Source of the DNA: CBDCGV01 sp965216955
Lineage (GTDB): Bacteria; Bacteroidota; Bacteroidia; Chitinophagales; JADIYW01
DNA: 64,000 nucleotides
Direction of reading: 5' to 3'
NCBI GenBank assembly: GCA_965216955.1
Contig: CBDCGV010000017.1
Location: 1-64,000, forward strand
Part shown: positions 26,897-35,146 of the stretch, in pieces
Layout of the letters: every line of letters starts with the position of its first letter
How positions within the stretch are numbered: the first letter of the stretch is position 1
The notes under the pieces: model-generated
Told to the model about the DNA's origin: nothing
Seen by the model: only the letters and a program-made list of their open reading frames with translations
Database searches by the model: none
Program-made: the position numbers and the translations under genes

Positions 26897-26959
26897 CTAT
26901 CCAGCAATTGTTGTAAAACAACAACAGCAACAAGTAGTTATTTGATATTTTTCTCCCAT
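26897..26959 (-). CDS. Cysteine-rich leader peptide (20 codons)
   Basis: ATG at 26959, TAG at 26899-26897, product MGEKYQITTCCCCCFTTIAG, too short for usual gene lists. Five consecutive cysteine codons (TGT TGC TGT TGT TGT) sit at codons 10-14. Cys is among the rarest amino acids, and the operon downstream makes sulfide for cysteine, so chance is unlikely. RNA signals around it: the Cys codons fold into a hairpin (UUGUUGU/ACAACAA, 26924-26918 with 26914-26908); codons 5-7 pair with the bases after the stop (AUCAAAUA with UAUUUGAU); and UGGAUAGGU over the stop codon can pair with GCCUUUCCA of the terminator's 5' arm. Expected role: ribosome stalling at Cys codons during cysteine shortage prevents termination. 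Peptide function is inferred from sequence only. Confidence 0.82.
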   Translation of the reverse strand: MGEKYQITTCCCCCFTTIAG

Positions 26960-26967
26960 TTCTATTA

Positions 26968-26998
26968 TAAAACTAACTTGTTATTAGAATAATTCCAA
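26968..26998 (-). promoter_or_regulatory. Candidate promoter of the sulfur assimilation operon
   Basis: Minus strand TTG (26998-26996), 20-base spacer, TAGTTTTA (26975-26968), one base off TAnnTTTG. It would start transcription only a few bases before the leader-peptide ATG at 26959, which would give an almost leaderless leader ORF. An additional promoter further up, near the oxyR end, cannot be excluded. Confidence 0.5.
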
Positions 26999-27041
26999 AT
27001 AAGCCTTATTTTTTTTGTTGGATTAATGTTTTTTTAATCAG

Positions 27042-27055
27042 GTTCTGAAGAACCA
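27042..27055. repeat. Short inverted repeat after oxyR
   Basis: GGTTCTGAAGAACC, a 6-bp inverted repeat with a 2-base centre, 15 bases past the oxyR stop. There is no T tract in the oxyR direction, so it is not a standard intrinsic terminator; T-rich runs lie on its plus-strand 5' side. It may be a weak terminator or a protein-binding site. Confidence 0.3.
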
Positions 27056-27069
27056 TAGAAAAGTATAGT

Positions 27070-28008
27070 TTATTTCCATTGAACAATTGTCCCTCTTTTT
27101 TTATTAGATAATTCTTCTGGAATATTCGATAATATATAGGACTTTAGGTGATCAATAAGGGATATTTTGGCCATATTTCTATAATAAACCAAACTAATTT
27201 CTCTTAAGGGCTTTGGACTAATAAACCCTTTTACTTGTTTTAGTTTTCTTGTCGACAGCTCTAAAACTGCTAATTCCGGCAAAAGAGTAGCCCCACCTTC
27301 TATTTCTACCATTTTCTTTAACGTTTCTATCGATCCGCTTTCATATCTTAAATTTCTTCCTTCTTCGTTTAAATCTAAGTGGCAAAGATTTATTACATGG
27401 TCTCTAAAACAATTACCCTGAGAAAGCATCCACAATTCTTTTTTATTAATACGTGTTGGATCAATTCTTTTTCGTTCTGTTAAAGGATGCTTTGGGTGTA
27501 CGTACAACATTATTTCTTCATAAAAAATAGGGTCTTCTTTCAACTCATCCTCTAAAAGAGGTGTCGCTACAATTCCAACGTCCAAAGCATCTTTTTTTAA
27601 AAGACCAATAATGTCTTCGGTCATCAATTCTCTTATACTCAATTGAACTTTAGGGTTTTTCTTAATTAAATCTCCAAGAAAATAGGGCAATAAATAGGGC
27701 GCTAAAGTCGGAATTATTCCAATTTTCAAATGACCTTGTATATTTTGTTTATGATCTGAAATTATTTGCCCAATTTTACCCGATTCTCTTAATACATTTC
27801 GTGCTTGTTCTATAATTAGTTTTCCAATGGCAGTGGGAATAACTGGCTGTTTTGTTCTATCAAAAATGGATACTTTTAATGCTTCTTCTACCTTTTTTAT
27901 TTGCATACTTAATGTTGGTTGGGTTACCATACATTTTTCAGCTGCAGTTGCAAAATGCCTATAAGTATCAATGGCTACAATGTACTCAAGTTGAGTTAGA
28001 GAAATCAT
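27070..28008 (-). CDS. oxyR: OxyR-type LysR-family hydrogen peroxide sensor
   Basis: 312 residues. N-terminal winged HTH (LTQLEYIVAIDTYRHFATAA, VTQPTLSMQIKKVEEAL) and a periplasmic-binding-like effector domain. The redox pair C200 and C209 (SQGNCFRDHVINLC) has the same nine-residue spacing and context as the C199-C208 disulfide switch of E. coli OxyR, which separates it from other LysR proteins such as CysB. Divergent from ahpC, the usual OxyR target; also upstream of and co-directional with the cys operon. Confidence 0.9.
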   Translation of the reverse strand: MISLTQLEYIVAIDTYRHFATAAEKCMVTQPTLSMQIKKVEEALKVSIFDRTKQPVIPTAIGKLIIEQARNVLRESGKIGQIISDHKQNIQGHLKIGIIPTLAPYLLPYFLGDLIKKNPKVQLSIRELMTEDIIGLLKKDALDVGIVATPLLEDELKEDPIFYEEIMLYVHPKHPLTERKRIDPTRINKKELWMLSQGNCFRDHVINLCHLDLNEEGRNLRYESGSIETLKKMVEIEGGATLLPELAVLELSTRKLKQVKGFISPKPLREISLVYYRNMAKISLIDHLKSYILSNIPEELSNKKRGTIVQWK

Positions 28009-28009
28009 T

Positions 28010-28041
28010 ATAATTATTTTCTATCAAGATATAAAAATTAT
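28010..28041. promoter_or_regulatory. Imperfect inverted repeat in the oxyR-ahpC intergenic region
   Basis: ATAATTATTTTCTATC (28010-28025) and GATATAAAAATTAT (28028-28041) are near-complementary around a 2-base centre. It overlaps the oxyR leader and ends six bases before the ahpC -33 element, where a LysR-type activator would bind. It does not match the E. coli OxyR consensus, so the assignment is positional. Confidence 0.4.
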
Positions 28042-28046
28042 TGATT

Positions 28047-28076
28047 TTGTTTATACGCATTTATGTTGCAAATTTG
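28047..28076 (+). promoter_or_regulatory. Promoter of ahpC
   Basis: TTG at 28047-28049, a 19-base spacer, then CAAATTTG at 28069-28076 (seven-base agreement apart from the first T of TAnnTTTG). The ahpC ATG follows 27 bases later. Confidence 0.65.
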
Positions 28077-28103
28077 TGCTCTCATTAATTAAAAACAAAA
28101 AGA

Positions 28104-28664
28104 ATGGAAACAACAAATAGACTGATTACGGTAGGACAGCCATTCCCAACTTATGAAAAATTGGCTGCTGTCTCAATAGAAAAAGGGAAAGAATTTGCCA
28201 CAATAACTAGTGAAGATCATAAAAAAGAAGGTCAATGGATGGTAATGTTCTGGTATCCAAAGGATTTTACTTTCGTTTGCCCAACTGAAATTGCAGAATT
28301 CAATAATCAATATGAAGAATTCAGAGATAGAGATGCTGTTTTAATTGGCGCTTCTACGGATTCGGAATTTGTGCATGCGGCATGGAGAAGAGATCACGAT
28401 GATTTAAGGGGTTTAAAATTTCCTTTGTTAGCTGATACTTCTAAATCTCTAGCAGAAGATTTAGGTATTTTGGAAACGAGTGAAAAAATTGCTTATAGAG
28501 CTACATTTATTGTTGATCCTCAAGGAATTGTTAGATGGGTAAGTGTTTATGATCTTTCTGTAGGAAGGAACGTAGAAGAGGTTATTCGAGTTTTAGATGC
28601 TCTTCAAACTGACGAATTATGCCCTTGTAATTGGGAAAAAGGACAAGAGACTTTACAAGTTTAA
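28104..28664 (+). CDS. ahpC: Alkyl hydroperoxide reductase / peroxiredoxin AhpC
   Basis: Reduces hydrogen peroxide and organic peroxides. 186 residues with the peroxidatic Cys59 in FTFVCPTEIAEF and C-terminal C173/C175 in ELCPCNW, the arrangement found in mycobacterial AhpC, which uses AhpD as reductant rather than AhpF. This fits the (damaged) ahpD directly downstream and the oxyR gene upstream. An intrinsic terminator follows, so ahpD is at best partly co-transcribed. Confidence 0.93.
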   Translation: METTNRLITVGQPFPTYEKLAAVSIEKGKEFATITSEDHKKEGQWMVMFWYPKDFTFVCPTEIAEFNNQYEEFRDRDAVLIGASTDSEFVHAAWRRDHDDLRGLKFPLLADTSKSLAEDLGILETSEKIAYRATFIVDPQGIVRWVSVYDLSVGRNVEEVIRVLDALQTDELCPCNWEKGQETLQV

Positions 28665-28687
28665 AAGCAAAATTAGAATTTCAATTT

Positions 28688-28725
28688 AAAGCCTCGGATT
28701 TAATACTAATTCGAGGCTTTATTTT
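28688..28725 (+). terminator. Intrinsic terminator after ahpC
   Basis: AAAGCCTCG (28688-28696) and CGAGGCTTT (28712-28720) form a 9-bp stem with a 15-base loop, followed by ATTTTA. It lies 24 bases past the ahpC stop. Confidence 0.8.
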
Positions 28726-28744
28726 ACTACTTAAATAACTTATC

Positions 28745-29323
28745 ATGCAAGAAACAAAAATAGATTTACTAAACGATCTTCAGTTAGGAGAAAAATTTTA
28801 GTGCAGAAGTACTTAGACAATTTAACAGCAGCATCTTCAAGGTATGTCAGAGATTTAAGAATGAATTTAAAAGCATCTATAAATCAAAGGTATTATCTGC
28901 CAAAAGAGATTGCCCTAATTGCATTATCTATTGCTACGAACAACAAAAAACAATGCTCTAATAAAGACTTATAGCGCACATGCTAAATCATATGAAGCCA
29001 ATAATGAAGAAATTGCAGAAGCGCAAGCATGTGCTTCACTATTAAGTGCCAATAATGTTTTGTATCGTTTCAGACACTTTGTTTCTAAAGAACCCTATGA
29101 CCAAATGCGTGCAGGTATTAGAATGAATATTATGATGAACCCACTACTTGGTAAGGAATTGTTTGAATTAATAAGTTTGGCTGTTTCTTCAGTAAACGGT
29201 TGTGAAATGTGCGTCAAATCTCATGAAGTATCTGTATTAGAAGCTGGAGGAAGCGAGGAAAGAATTTGGGATGCCATCAAAATTGCCTCCATTGTAACTA
29301 GCGCGGATCGGGTGATTAATTAA
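28745..29323 (+). pseudogene. ahpD: Alkylhydroperoxidase AhpD, two frameshifts
   Basis: ATG at 28745 gives MQETKIDLLNDLQLGEKF then TAG. Adding one T to the T4 run near 28796-28799 continues as VQKYLDNLTAASSRYVRDL. A second break in the A6 run at 28945-28950 (one A too many) returns to the first frame, which runs NNALIKTYSAHAKSYEAN to the natural stop. The active-site motif CEMCVKSH, the RFRHF and RAGIRMNIMMNP motifs and the length (about 192 residues) match AhpD. Its sequence is otherwise well kept, so damage is recent or an error. It would be the reductant of AhpC. Confidence 0.8.
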
Positions 29324-29378
29324 ATTTTCATCTTATTGCAAGAATAAATAATGATAAATTTGCTCAGAAAAAAATACT

Positions 29379-29750
29379 ATGGATAGAATCATTAATGCAA
29401 AGCTGAAATTACTGGAAAAAGGCACCGGAAACCCCTTAACCAGTGAAAATATAATTGTAAAATTATATGATAAAGATCTATTGGAAGATGATTTACTTGC
29501 TGAAAGCAAATTAGATAATGAAGGAAATGCGCTTTTCACATTTTCAGAAGCAAAGTATAAATCTAAAGACTCTCCTTTGGAAACTAAAGGAGATTTTTAT
29601 TTTATCGTTTTTGAAGAAGGAAAGGAAATATATAAAAGTAGCGTTAGTGAAGATATTGACTTTATGAAAACAGGCACTCTTGATACTCAAAAAGGGGTTC
29701 CAACTAGATTTAGGTCAATTTTTAATTTAAAACTTCAAGAGAGAATATGA
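29379..29750 (+). CDS. Hypothetical protein, probable beta-sandwich
   Basis: 123 residues without signal peptide, membrane helix or catalytic motif. Alternating hydrophobic strands (IINAKLKLLEKG, NIIVKLYDKDLLEDD, GNALFTFSEAKYK, GDFYFIVFEEGKEIY) suggest a small all-beta fold of transthyretin- or C2-like type. Its stop overlaps the start of the next gene (ATGA), so the two are coupled. It is intact while its neighbours on both sides carry frameshifts. Confidence 0.55.
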   Translation: MDRIINAKLKLLEKGTGNPLTSENIIVKLYDKDLLEDDLLAESKLDNEGNALFTFSEAKYKSKDSPLETKGDFYFIVFEEGKEIYKSSVSEDIDFMKTGTLDTQKGVPTRFRSIFNLKLQERI

Positions 29751-30233
29751 CTACCGGAGAATTTTTGGCTGATATGATGGACAATACTCGTCGTTTAACA
29801 AAATGGTATCTCAAGACATTAGACAAAAGTCATTGGCACATTCGACCAACATTCAATAATCAAAAATTAAACAGTCCATATTGGTTGATCGGTCATCTAG
29901 TTTGGGCAGATCAATTCCTTTGTCTAGAAGCTTTAAACCCAAATTTCAAACCTATAGAATGGACTAAAGCATTTGGATTTAATACTTCTGGAGATGTCGA
30001 AAATGGTCCAGACATAGATGTTTTAATAAATACTTTTAATGAAATTCACGATCAAAAAACTATCCTTTGTGAAAAATTTAGATAATGAATTTCTAGCTAA
30101 CCCTTTTCCAATCACTTCATTAAATTTTAGAGATAACCGAAGAGGCCTGATGCATATAATCAGGCATGAAGGCACACATCAAGGACAACTTACCGTTTCT
30201 ATCAAATTGATAAAAGCATACATTAAAGGTTAA
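29747..30233 (+). pseudogene. DinB-like (DinB_2) protein, one frameshift
   Basis: First frame: four-helix-bundle N terminus (MTTGEFLADMMDNTRRLTKWY, with SPYWLIGHLVWADQF holding a metal-ligand His) to ...DQKTILCEKF, then a stop. A second frame continues NLDNEFLANPFP and includes the C-terminal metal motif IIRHEGTHQGQL. The break is in GAAAAATTTA at 30071-30080; removing one base joins the frames. The three-His pattern matches DinB-type metal-binding proteins, whose members include thiol-dependent transferases. Its stop overlaps the convergent nucleotidyltransferase remnant. Confidence 0.75.
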
Positions 30234-31141
30234 TCGCTACCCCAAAGTTTTTCGGGATAAACTCCCTCGCTTATTAAATCTTTCAGTTTTTGTTGGACAA
30301 TCGGTTTATCCTCTTTATAAGTTACACCAAACCATTGGGCATCACTATTAAGTACTTTCATTTTTCCAGTACCTTCTTCAAATCATTTTATTAATGACTA
30401 AAGGAATAAAAAACTCAGACTTAGGTTCATTAATTCGTGCAGTCAAAAATTGAATAAAATCACTTTCCATCAAATTAAAAAGTGCAGGAGTAAAGCCAAA
30501 CATATTCATAGAAACTACAGAATTGATATTTATTTCAATTCGATTATCTCCATCAGGGCGTAAAAAGCTTTATCGTCTTCTTTTGAAATATTAATACGCT
30601 CTACTATGCCACTTAAATAACCTTCTGCATCTGTTGTACAAACCCCTCTATTTACAGAACCATGATCAGAAAGTGTGCTTCTTAAATAATACCCAACCAT
30701 GCTTTGCTCCATACTTTCATTATCAGATGCTGAAAGAAAATCTGCCAAAACCTTAAAAGCATCAACACCATAATAATCATCTGCATTAATTACTGCAAAT
30801 GGTTCATTAATTACTTCCTTTGCAACCAAAACAGCATGTGCCGTTCCCCAAGGTTTTTGTCTTTCTTCTGGTAAAGTAAATCCTTTAGGTAGCATATCTA
30901 ACTCTTGAAATACATACTTTACCTCTATTTTATCGGAAAATTTATTTCCAATGGCCTCTTTAAAAGCATCTTCAATATTTCTACGTATAACAAAAACTAT
31001 TTTACCGAATCCCGCTCGTATAGCATCATAAATTGAATAATCAATAATCGCCTCCCCCGACGGCCCTACTTGATCTATTTGCTTTAATCCTCCGTATCGG
31101 CTTCCCATACCAGCTGCTAAAATCAATAATGTTGGCTTCAT
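30230..31141 (-). pseudogene. Sugar nucleotidyltransferase, two frameshifts
   Basis: The N terminus (LLILAAGMGSRYGGLKQI, WGTAHAVLVAKEVI, AVINADDYYG) is a NTP_transferase domain. The first frame ends prematurely after KAFYALMEIIELK. After a one-base shift at the CCC near 30557, a second frame reads PDGDNRIEININSVVSMN ... EFFIPLVINKMI and then meets TGA. A further one-base shift at the ATTTGA near 30388 gives EEGTGKMKVLNSDAQWFG ... GVYPEKLWGSD to the TAA at 30232-30230. The rebuilt protein is about 300 residues, the normal length of this group. Activity in this copy is doubtful if the sequence is right. Confidence 0.75.
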
Positions 31142-31214
31142 TTATCTATGTTATTAATTGACTCGAAAGTAATTAAAAAAAAATATCTAATTTCAACGAG
31201 ATATATCAACAATT

Positions 31215-32993
31215 ATGCAATTACAATTTATTGATTGGACCATTATAGTCAGTTTTTTTGTTTTCTCCATTCTAGTAGGACTATGGGCATCAAAGAAGGC
31301 AGGGTCTAATACTTCTGAATTTTTTTTGTCAGGAAAAAATATGCCTTGGTGGTTGTTGGGAATATCAATGGTAGCCACTACTTTTTCAGTTGACACGCCC
31401 AATCTTGTCACTGATTTGGTTAGACAAAATGGTGTGGCAGGAAACTGGAGTTGGTGGGCTTTTTTAGTTACGGGGATGCTCACCGTTTTCGTTTATGCAA
31501 AATTATGGCGAAGATCAGATGTCTTAACAGATATTGAATTTTATGAATTACGATACAGTGGCAAGCCTGCTGCCTTTCTAAGAGGTTTTAGAGCGTTATA
31601 TCTTGGCTTAATCTTTAATGTTTTTGTAATGGGGGGTGTTTCGCTGGCAGCTATTAAATTCGGTGAAATTATTTTAGGGTTACCTGGTTGGCAAACATTA
31701 CTAATTGCAGGTTTTGTAACACTTGTTTATAGTACTATAGGTGGGCTAAGAGCAGTTATTGTTACAGATTTTGTGCTTTTTATATTAGCCATGATAGGTT
31801 CAATATGGGCTACTATTTACATTCTAAATTTGGAACAAATCGGTGGACTTTCTTCACTGCTTCAGCAAGATGTCGTTAGAGCAAAAATGGATATTTTCCC
31901 AGATTTTTCTAATCCTGATGTATGGATACCCTTAATGTTAATCCCTTTAGCGGTACAATGGTGGGCCTCCTATTACCCTGGCGCAGAGCCTGGTGGTGGT
32001 GGTTATATTGCACAAAGAATGCTCTCTGCAAAAAACGAACGAAATGCGATTGGAGCGACTTTTTTATTCAACCTATCACATTATGCATTGAGACCATGGC
32101 CTTGGATTTTAATTGCTTTGGCTTCTTTGGTTGTTTTTCCAGAACTTAAAGACCTACAACAAGCCTTTCCAAACTTGAGCACAGATAAATTAGGACATGA
32201 TGTTGCCTATCCTGCGATGCTAACACTTCTACCTAAAGGCCTTTTAGGTTTAGTAGCTGCATCTCTAATTGCGGCATTTATGTCTACCATGTCCACACAG
32301 CTCAATTTAGGGGCATCTTATTTGGTCAATGATTTTTATAAACGATTTATAAATCCAAATGCTTCTGACAAACAATTGGTAAAATGGGGAAGAATGTTTT
32401 CTGTATTGTCTATGATTCTGGGAGTTGGGTTTGGACTTATTTTGGTAAATGCAAAACAAGCTTTCGACGTAATTTTATTGTTAGGATCAGGAACAGGGTT
32501 AATTTTTATATTAAGATGGTTTTGGTGGCGAATTAATGCTTATACTGAAATTATTGCAATGATTTCTTCTTTGATTGTTGCTATTTATTTTACCTTTCTG
32601 CATGATAAACTTGGAATGCCTCCTCTAGAGTCATGGCAAAAATTCACTTATGGTACTTTTATAACGTCAACAATATGGATGCTCTCAACTTTTATAACTC
32701 CAGCAACATCAAAAGAAAAGTTAATTAATTTTTACAAAAAAATACAGCCTGGTGGATGGGGGTGGAAAGTAATCTCACAAGAAATCGAAGAAAACGATAC
32801 AGTTAAGAAAACACATAGTTTCGCATATGAGATTTTATCTATGTTAATTGGGTGTTTAACCGTATATGGTGCATTGATAGCAACAGGAAACTGGATTTAC
32901 GGTAATACAAAATTGGCTTCTATCTTAACAATCATAACAATTGCAGCTATTATCATCTTATCAAAACTTTGGAAAAAAATTAAAGTGCAGTAA
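31215..32993 (+). CDS. Sodium:solute symporter family transporter
   Basis: 592 residues with about 13-14 predicted transmembrane helices and the SSS family pattern: FFLSGKNMPWWLLGISMVA early, then FGEIILGLPGWQTLL and YSTIGGLRAVIVTDF, and ASLIAAFMSTMSTQLNLGAS for the sodium-site helix 8. A Gly-rich loop AEPGGGGYIAQRML lies between helices. Homologues transport sugars, amino acids or other small solutes; the substrate cannot be read. It starts 70 bases after the divergent nucleotidyltransferase remnant and is followed 8 bases later by an SRPBCC gene. Confidence 0.85.
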   Translation: MQLQFIDWTIIVSFFVFSILVGLWASKKAGSNTSEFFLSGKNMPWWLLGISMVATTFSVDTPNLVTDLVRQNGVAGNWSWWAFLVTGMLTVFVYAKLWRRSDVLTDIEFYELRYSGKPAAFLRGFRALYLGLIFNVFVMGGVSLAAIKFGEIILGLPGWQTLLIAGFVTLVYSTIGGLRAVIVTDFVLFILAMIGSIWATIYILNLEQIGGLSSLLQQDVVRAKMDIFPDFSNPDVWIPLMLIPLAVQWWASYYPGAEPGGGGYIAQRMLSAKNERNAIGATFLFNLSHYALRPWPWILIALASLVVFPELKDLQQAFPNLSTDKLGHDVAYPAMLTLLPKGLLGLVAASLIAAFMSTMSTQLNLGASYLVNDFYKRFINPNASDKQLVKWGRMFSVLSMILGVGFGLILVNAKQAFDVILLLGSGTGLIFILRWFWWRINAYTEIIAMISSLIVAIYFTFLHDKLGMPPLESWQKFTYGTFITSTIWMLSTFITPATSKEKLINFYKKIQPGGWGWKVISQEIEENDTVKKTHSFAYEILSMLIGCLTVYGALIATGNWIYGNTKLASILTIITIAAIIILSKLWKKIKVQ

Positions 32994-33001
32994 TAACGAC
33001 T

Positions 33002-33520
33002 ATGCCATATTCAAAATACAACAACTGGCCCAAAGAATCACATCCTAATAAGTCTATTGTCTACATATGTAATTCCATAGATATAAATGCAAGTACTGAA
33101 CAAACTTGGAGTTGGTTAGTATCTGCAGGGATGTATCATCAATGGTACAAACATTGGAAGAATGTCAGATTCGATGATAAAAAGCAAATAGCAATTAAAA
33201 AAGTCGGAGACGTTTTCACTCCGAAAATCAAGGGAAACAGTGTGCCTACAACTGTTATAGATTTTCATCCAATGAAGCAACTTGCTTGGACAGGAAAAGA
33301 TATGGGTATTCGAGGTGTTCATTCATGGATATTACACGAGACACCTAATGGTTGCCATGTTATTACAGAAGAAACTTTAATTGGGTGGCCATTATATTTA
33401 GTTAAAAAAGCCGTACGCTATCAAATTTCGAAATGGCACGATTACTGGCTACAACAATTAAAAACACATGCTGAAAAGGGTGCAATTCAAACGATACCTG
33501 AATCAGAAATGCATTTTTAA
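33002..33520 (+). CDS. SRPBCC (START/Bet v 1-like) family protein
   Basis: 172 residues of helix-grip type: IDINASTEQTWSWLVSAGMYHQWYKHWKNV opens the fold in the usual way (strand, then WSWL/W..W motif), followed by GDVFTPKI, LAWTGKDMGIRGVHSW and the long C-terminal helix (KAVRYQISKWHDYWLQQLK). No signal peptide. Proteins of this family bind hydrophobic ligands in a cavity; the ligand here is unknown. It follows the symporter by 8 bases and is probably co-transcribed. Confidence 0.75.
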   Translation: MPYSKYNNWPKESHPNKSIVYICNSIDINASTEQTWSWLVSAGMYHQWYKHWKNVRFDDKKQIAIKKVGDVFTPKIKGNSVPTTVIDFHPMKQLAWTGKDMGIRGVHSWILHETPNGCHVITEETLIGWPLYLVKKAVRYQISKWHDYWLQQLKTHAEKGAIQTIPESEMHF

Positions 33521-33600
33521 CAAACACTTTCAAAGGCATTATCCTTTAAATAAATGATTAACTTGCATTTTAAATCACATCTAATAAAGATTTAAATACA

Positions 33601-34533
33601 ATGAGAAAACTTAATTACTTACTTGGGCTTTTATCCTTACTTACTGTATTGGTTATTATAAATGCTTGTGATGAAGATGAAGAAACCTGTGCGGGTACAA
33701 TTGATGTATGTGGCATTTGTGATGGAAATGGTGCTACTACGTGGTATCAAGATGCAGATTGTGATGGAAAGGGCAACCCAAGTGTTAGCTTATCAGCTTG
33801 TAATCAACCAGATGGGTATGTATCGGACAATACAGATACAGATGACGTAAGTTCGACGAATTGTGATGGAAGTAACAACGATTATGGAACGCTCGCTCCA
33901 ATCATTTGTAAATTTGGCAACGATGTTTCAATAACTGTCAGTGGCAATAATTTAATTATTACAACTGAAGGAGTTCCTGATCATAAAAGTCCTTATTGGG
34001 GAGTTGGGAATGCATTGTACGAAGCTTATAACGGTACTAATACTAGTTTTAATCTCAATCCAAATCGTATCTCTGAACAAGATAACACCTATACAATCCC
34101 TAAAAACCCATCTGAGGCTGCGAATAAATCGGCAACCAGTTTAGGGTCAATCGGAGTATCTTTGAATGGTGTTGCTTTCTTTAATCAATATGCAGGCCCC
34201 AACAATCAACCTTTAACTAATGAAATAAATTCTTTTGATCAATACAATGGACACCCTCAAAACTCAGGCGTTTATCACTATCATATTGAACCGACCTATT
34301 TGATTAGTGAAAAAAGCGATAGTGCTTTTTTAGGATTATTACTTGATGGGTTTCCTGTTTATGGACCTGTCGAAAGAGGAATAACGTTGAGCAGTGATGA
34401 CTTAGATGATTATCATGGACATTTTGGAGCAACTGCTGACTTCCCTTGTGGTATTTATCATTATCACATTACTGAGGATGACCCATATATTAATGGAGAT
34501 GGATACTATGGATCTCCAGGAAGTGTGAACTAA
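33601..34533 (+). CDS. YHYH domain lipoprotein
   Basis: 310 residues. Lipoprotein signal with Cys23 (VLVIINAC), then an acidic, Cys/Asp/Gly-rich segment (GTIDVCGICDGNGATTWYQD, DADCDGKG) like the Ca-binding linkers of Bacteroidota surface proteins. The YHYH domain occupies the second half, with the name motif twice (SGVYHYHIEPT and CGIYHYHITED) plus a YHGHFGAT motif between. Metal binding by the His clusters is likely; function is not established. Next to a MORN-repeat protein and an SCO-type copper protein on one strand. Confidence 0.8.
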   Translation: MRKLNYLLGLLSLLTVLVIINACDEDEETCAGTIDVCGICDGNGATTWYQDADCDGKGNPSVSLSACNQPDGYVSDNTDTDDVSSTNCDGSNNDYGTLAPIICKFGNDVSITVSGNNLIITTEGVPDHKSPYWGVGNALYEAYNGTNTSFNLNPNRISEQDNTYTIPKNPSEAANKSATSLGSIGVSLNGVAFFNQYAGPNNQPLTNEINSFDQYNGHPQNSGVYHYHIEPTYLISEKSDSAFLGLLLDGFPVYGPVERGITLSSDDLDDYHGHFGATADFPCGIYHYHITEDDPYINGDGYYGSPGSVN

Positions 34534-34546
34534 TAATAAAGAAGGT

Positions 34547-35146
34547 TTGGTCCATAAGATTATTTGTTTTATAGCTATTGGTCTAATTGCTAAATGTGAA
34601 ACAAATGATAAATCACTGCAAAAGGATGTTGATTTCCCAAATGGATACATCGGCAAGGAGCTACTTAAAACCGATTCATTAATAAAAAAAGTAAACGGAA
34701 TAATTTATATAAAAAATATTCCTTTTTCAGGAATTTTAGTTGATAAGTACCCTAATGATTCCATCAAATCCAAATGCCAATATAGTTTAGGAAAAAGACA
34801 CGGAAATTATGAAGGGTGGTACCCAGATGGATCGCGATGGTTTAAACGGCTTTATTTGGAGGGGAAAAAAGAAGGCATCCATTTGACATGGTGGCCCGAT
34901 GGTGCAAAAAAATCATTCTACCCTTTTAAAAATGGATTTAAAGAAGGCAATCATAAAGATTGGTTTAATGATGGCACACTCTTTAAAGATTTTAATTACA
35001 TGAAAGGGTACGAATTTGGTTATCAAAAAATGTGGCGTCCAGATGGTAAAATTAGAGCCAACTATTATATAGATGAAAATGGTAGGCGTTTTGGTTTATT
35101 GGGGTTAAAAAAATGTGTAACGGTTAAAAATAGTCCCAATGAATAA
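34547..35146 (+). CDS. MORN/YwqK-repeat protein, probable lipoprotein
   Basis: 199 residues. TTG start at 34547, hydrophobic N terminus ending in KC at residue 17 (FIAIGLIAKC), a possible but imperfect lipobox. The body has MORN-type repeats (GNYEGWYPDGSRWFKRLYLEGKKEG, written as GNYEGWYPDGSRW, GIHLTWWPDGAKKSFY, GNHKDWFNDGTLFKDF, GYQKMWRPDGKIRANYY), as in the YwqK family. Such repeats mediate protein or membrane contacts. Its stop overlaps the start of the SCO gene by 8 bases. Confidence 0.7.
   Translation: MVHKIICFIAIGLIAKCETNDKSLQKDVDFPNGYIGKELLKTDSLIKKVNGIIYIKNIPFSGILVDKYPNDSIKSKCQYSLGKRHGNYEGWYPDGSRWFKRLYLEGKKEGIHLTWWPDGAKKSFYPFKNGFKEGNHKDWFNDGTLFKDFNYMKGYEFGYQKMWRPDGKIRANYYIDENGRRFGLLGLKKCVTVKNSPNE

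Noticed and set aside
26786..26992. 68-codon plus-strand ORF opposite the Cys leader region
   Set aside because: It spans the terminator hairpin and leader ORF on the wrong strand, has no family features, and the RNA pairing pattern supports minus-strand transcription.
28790..28850. A third frameshift in ahpD through the reading NFSAEVLRQF
   Set aside because: A single one-base change links the first and second conserved segments with the right length, so an additional frame is unnecessary.
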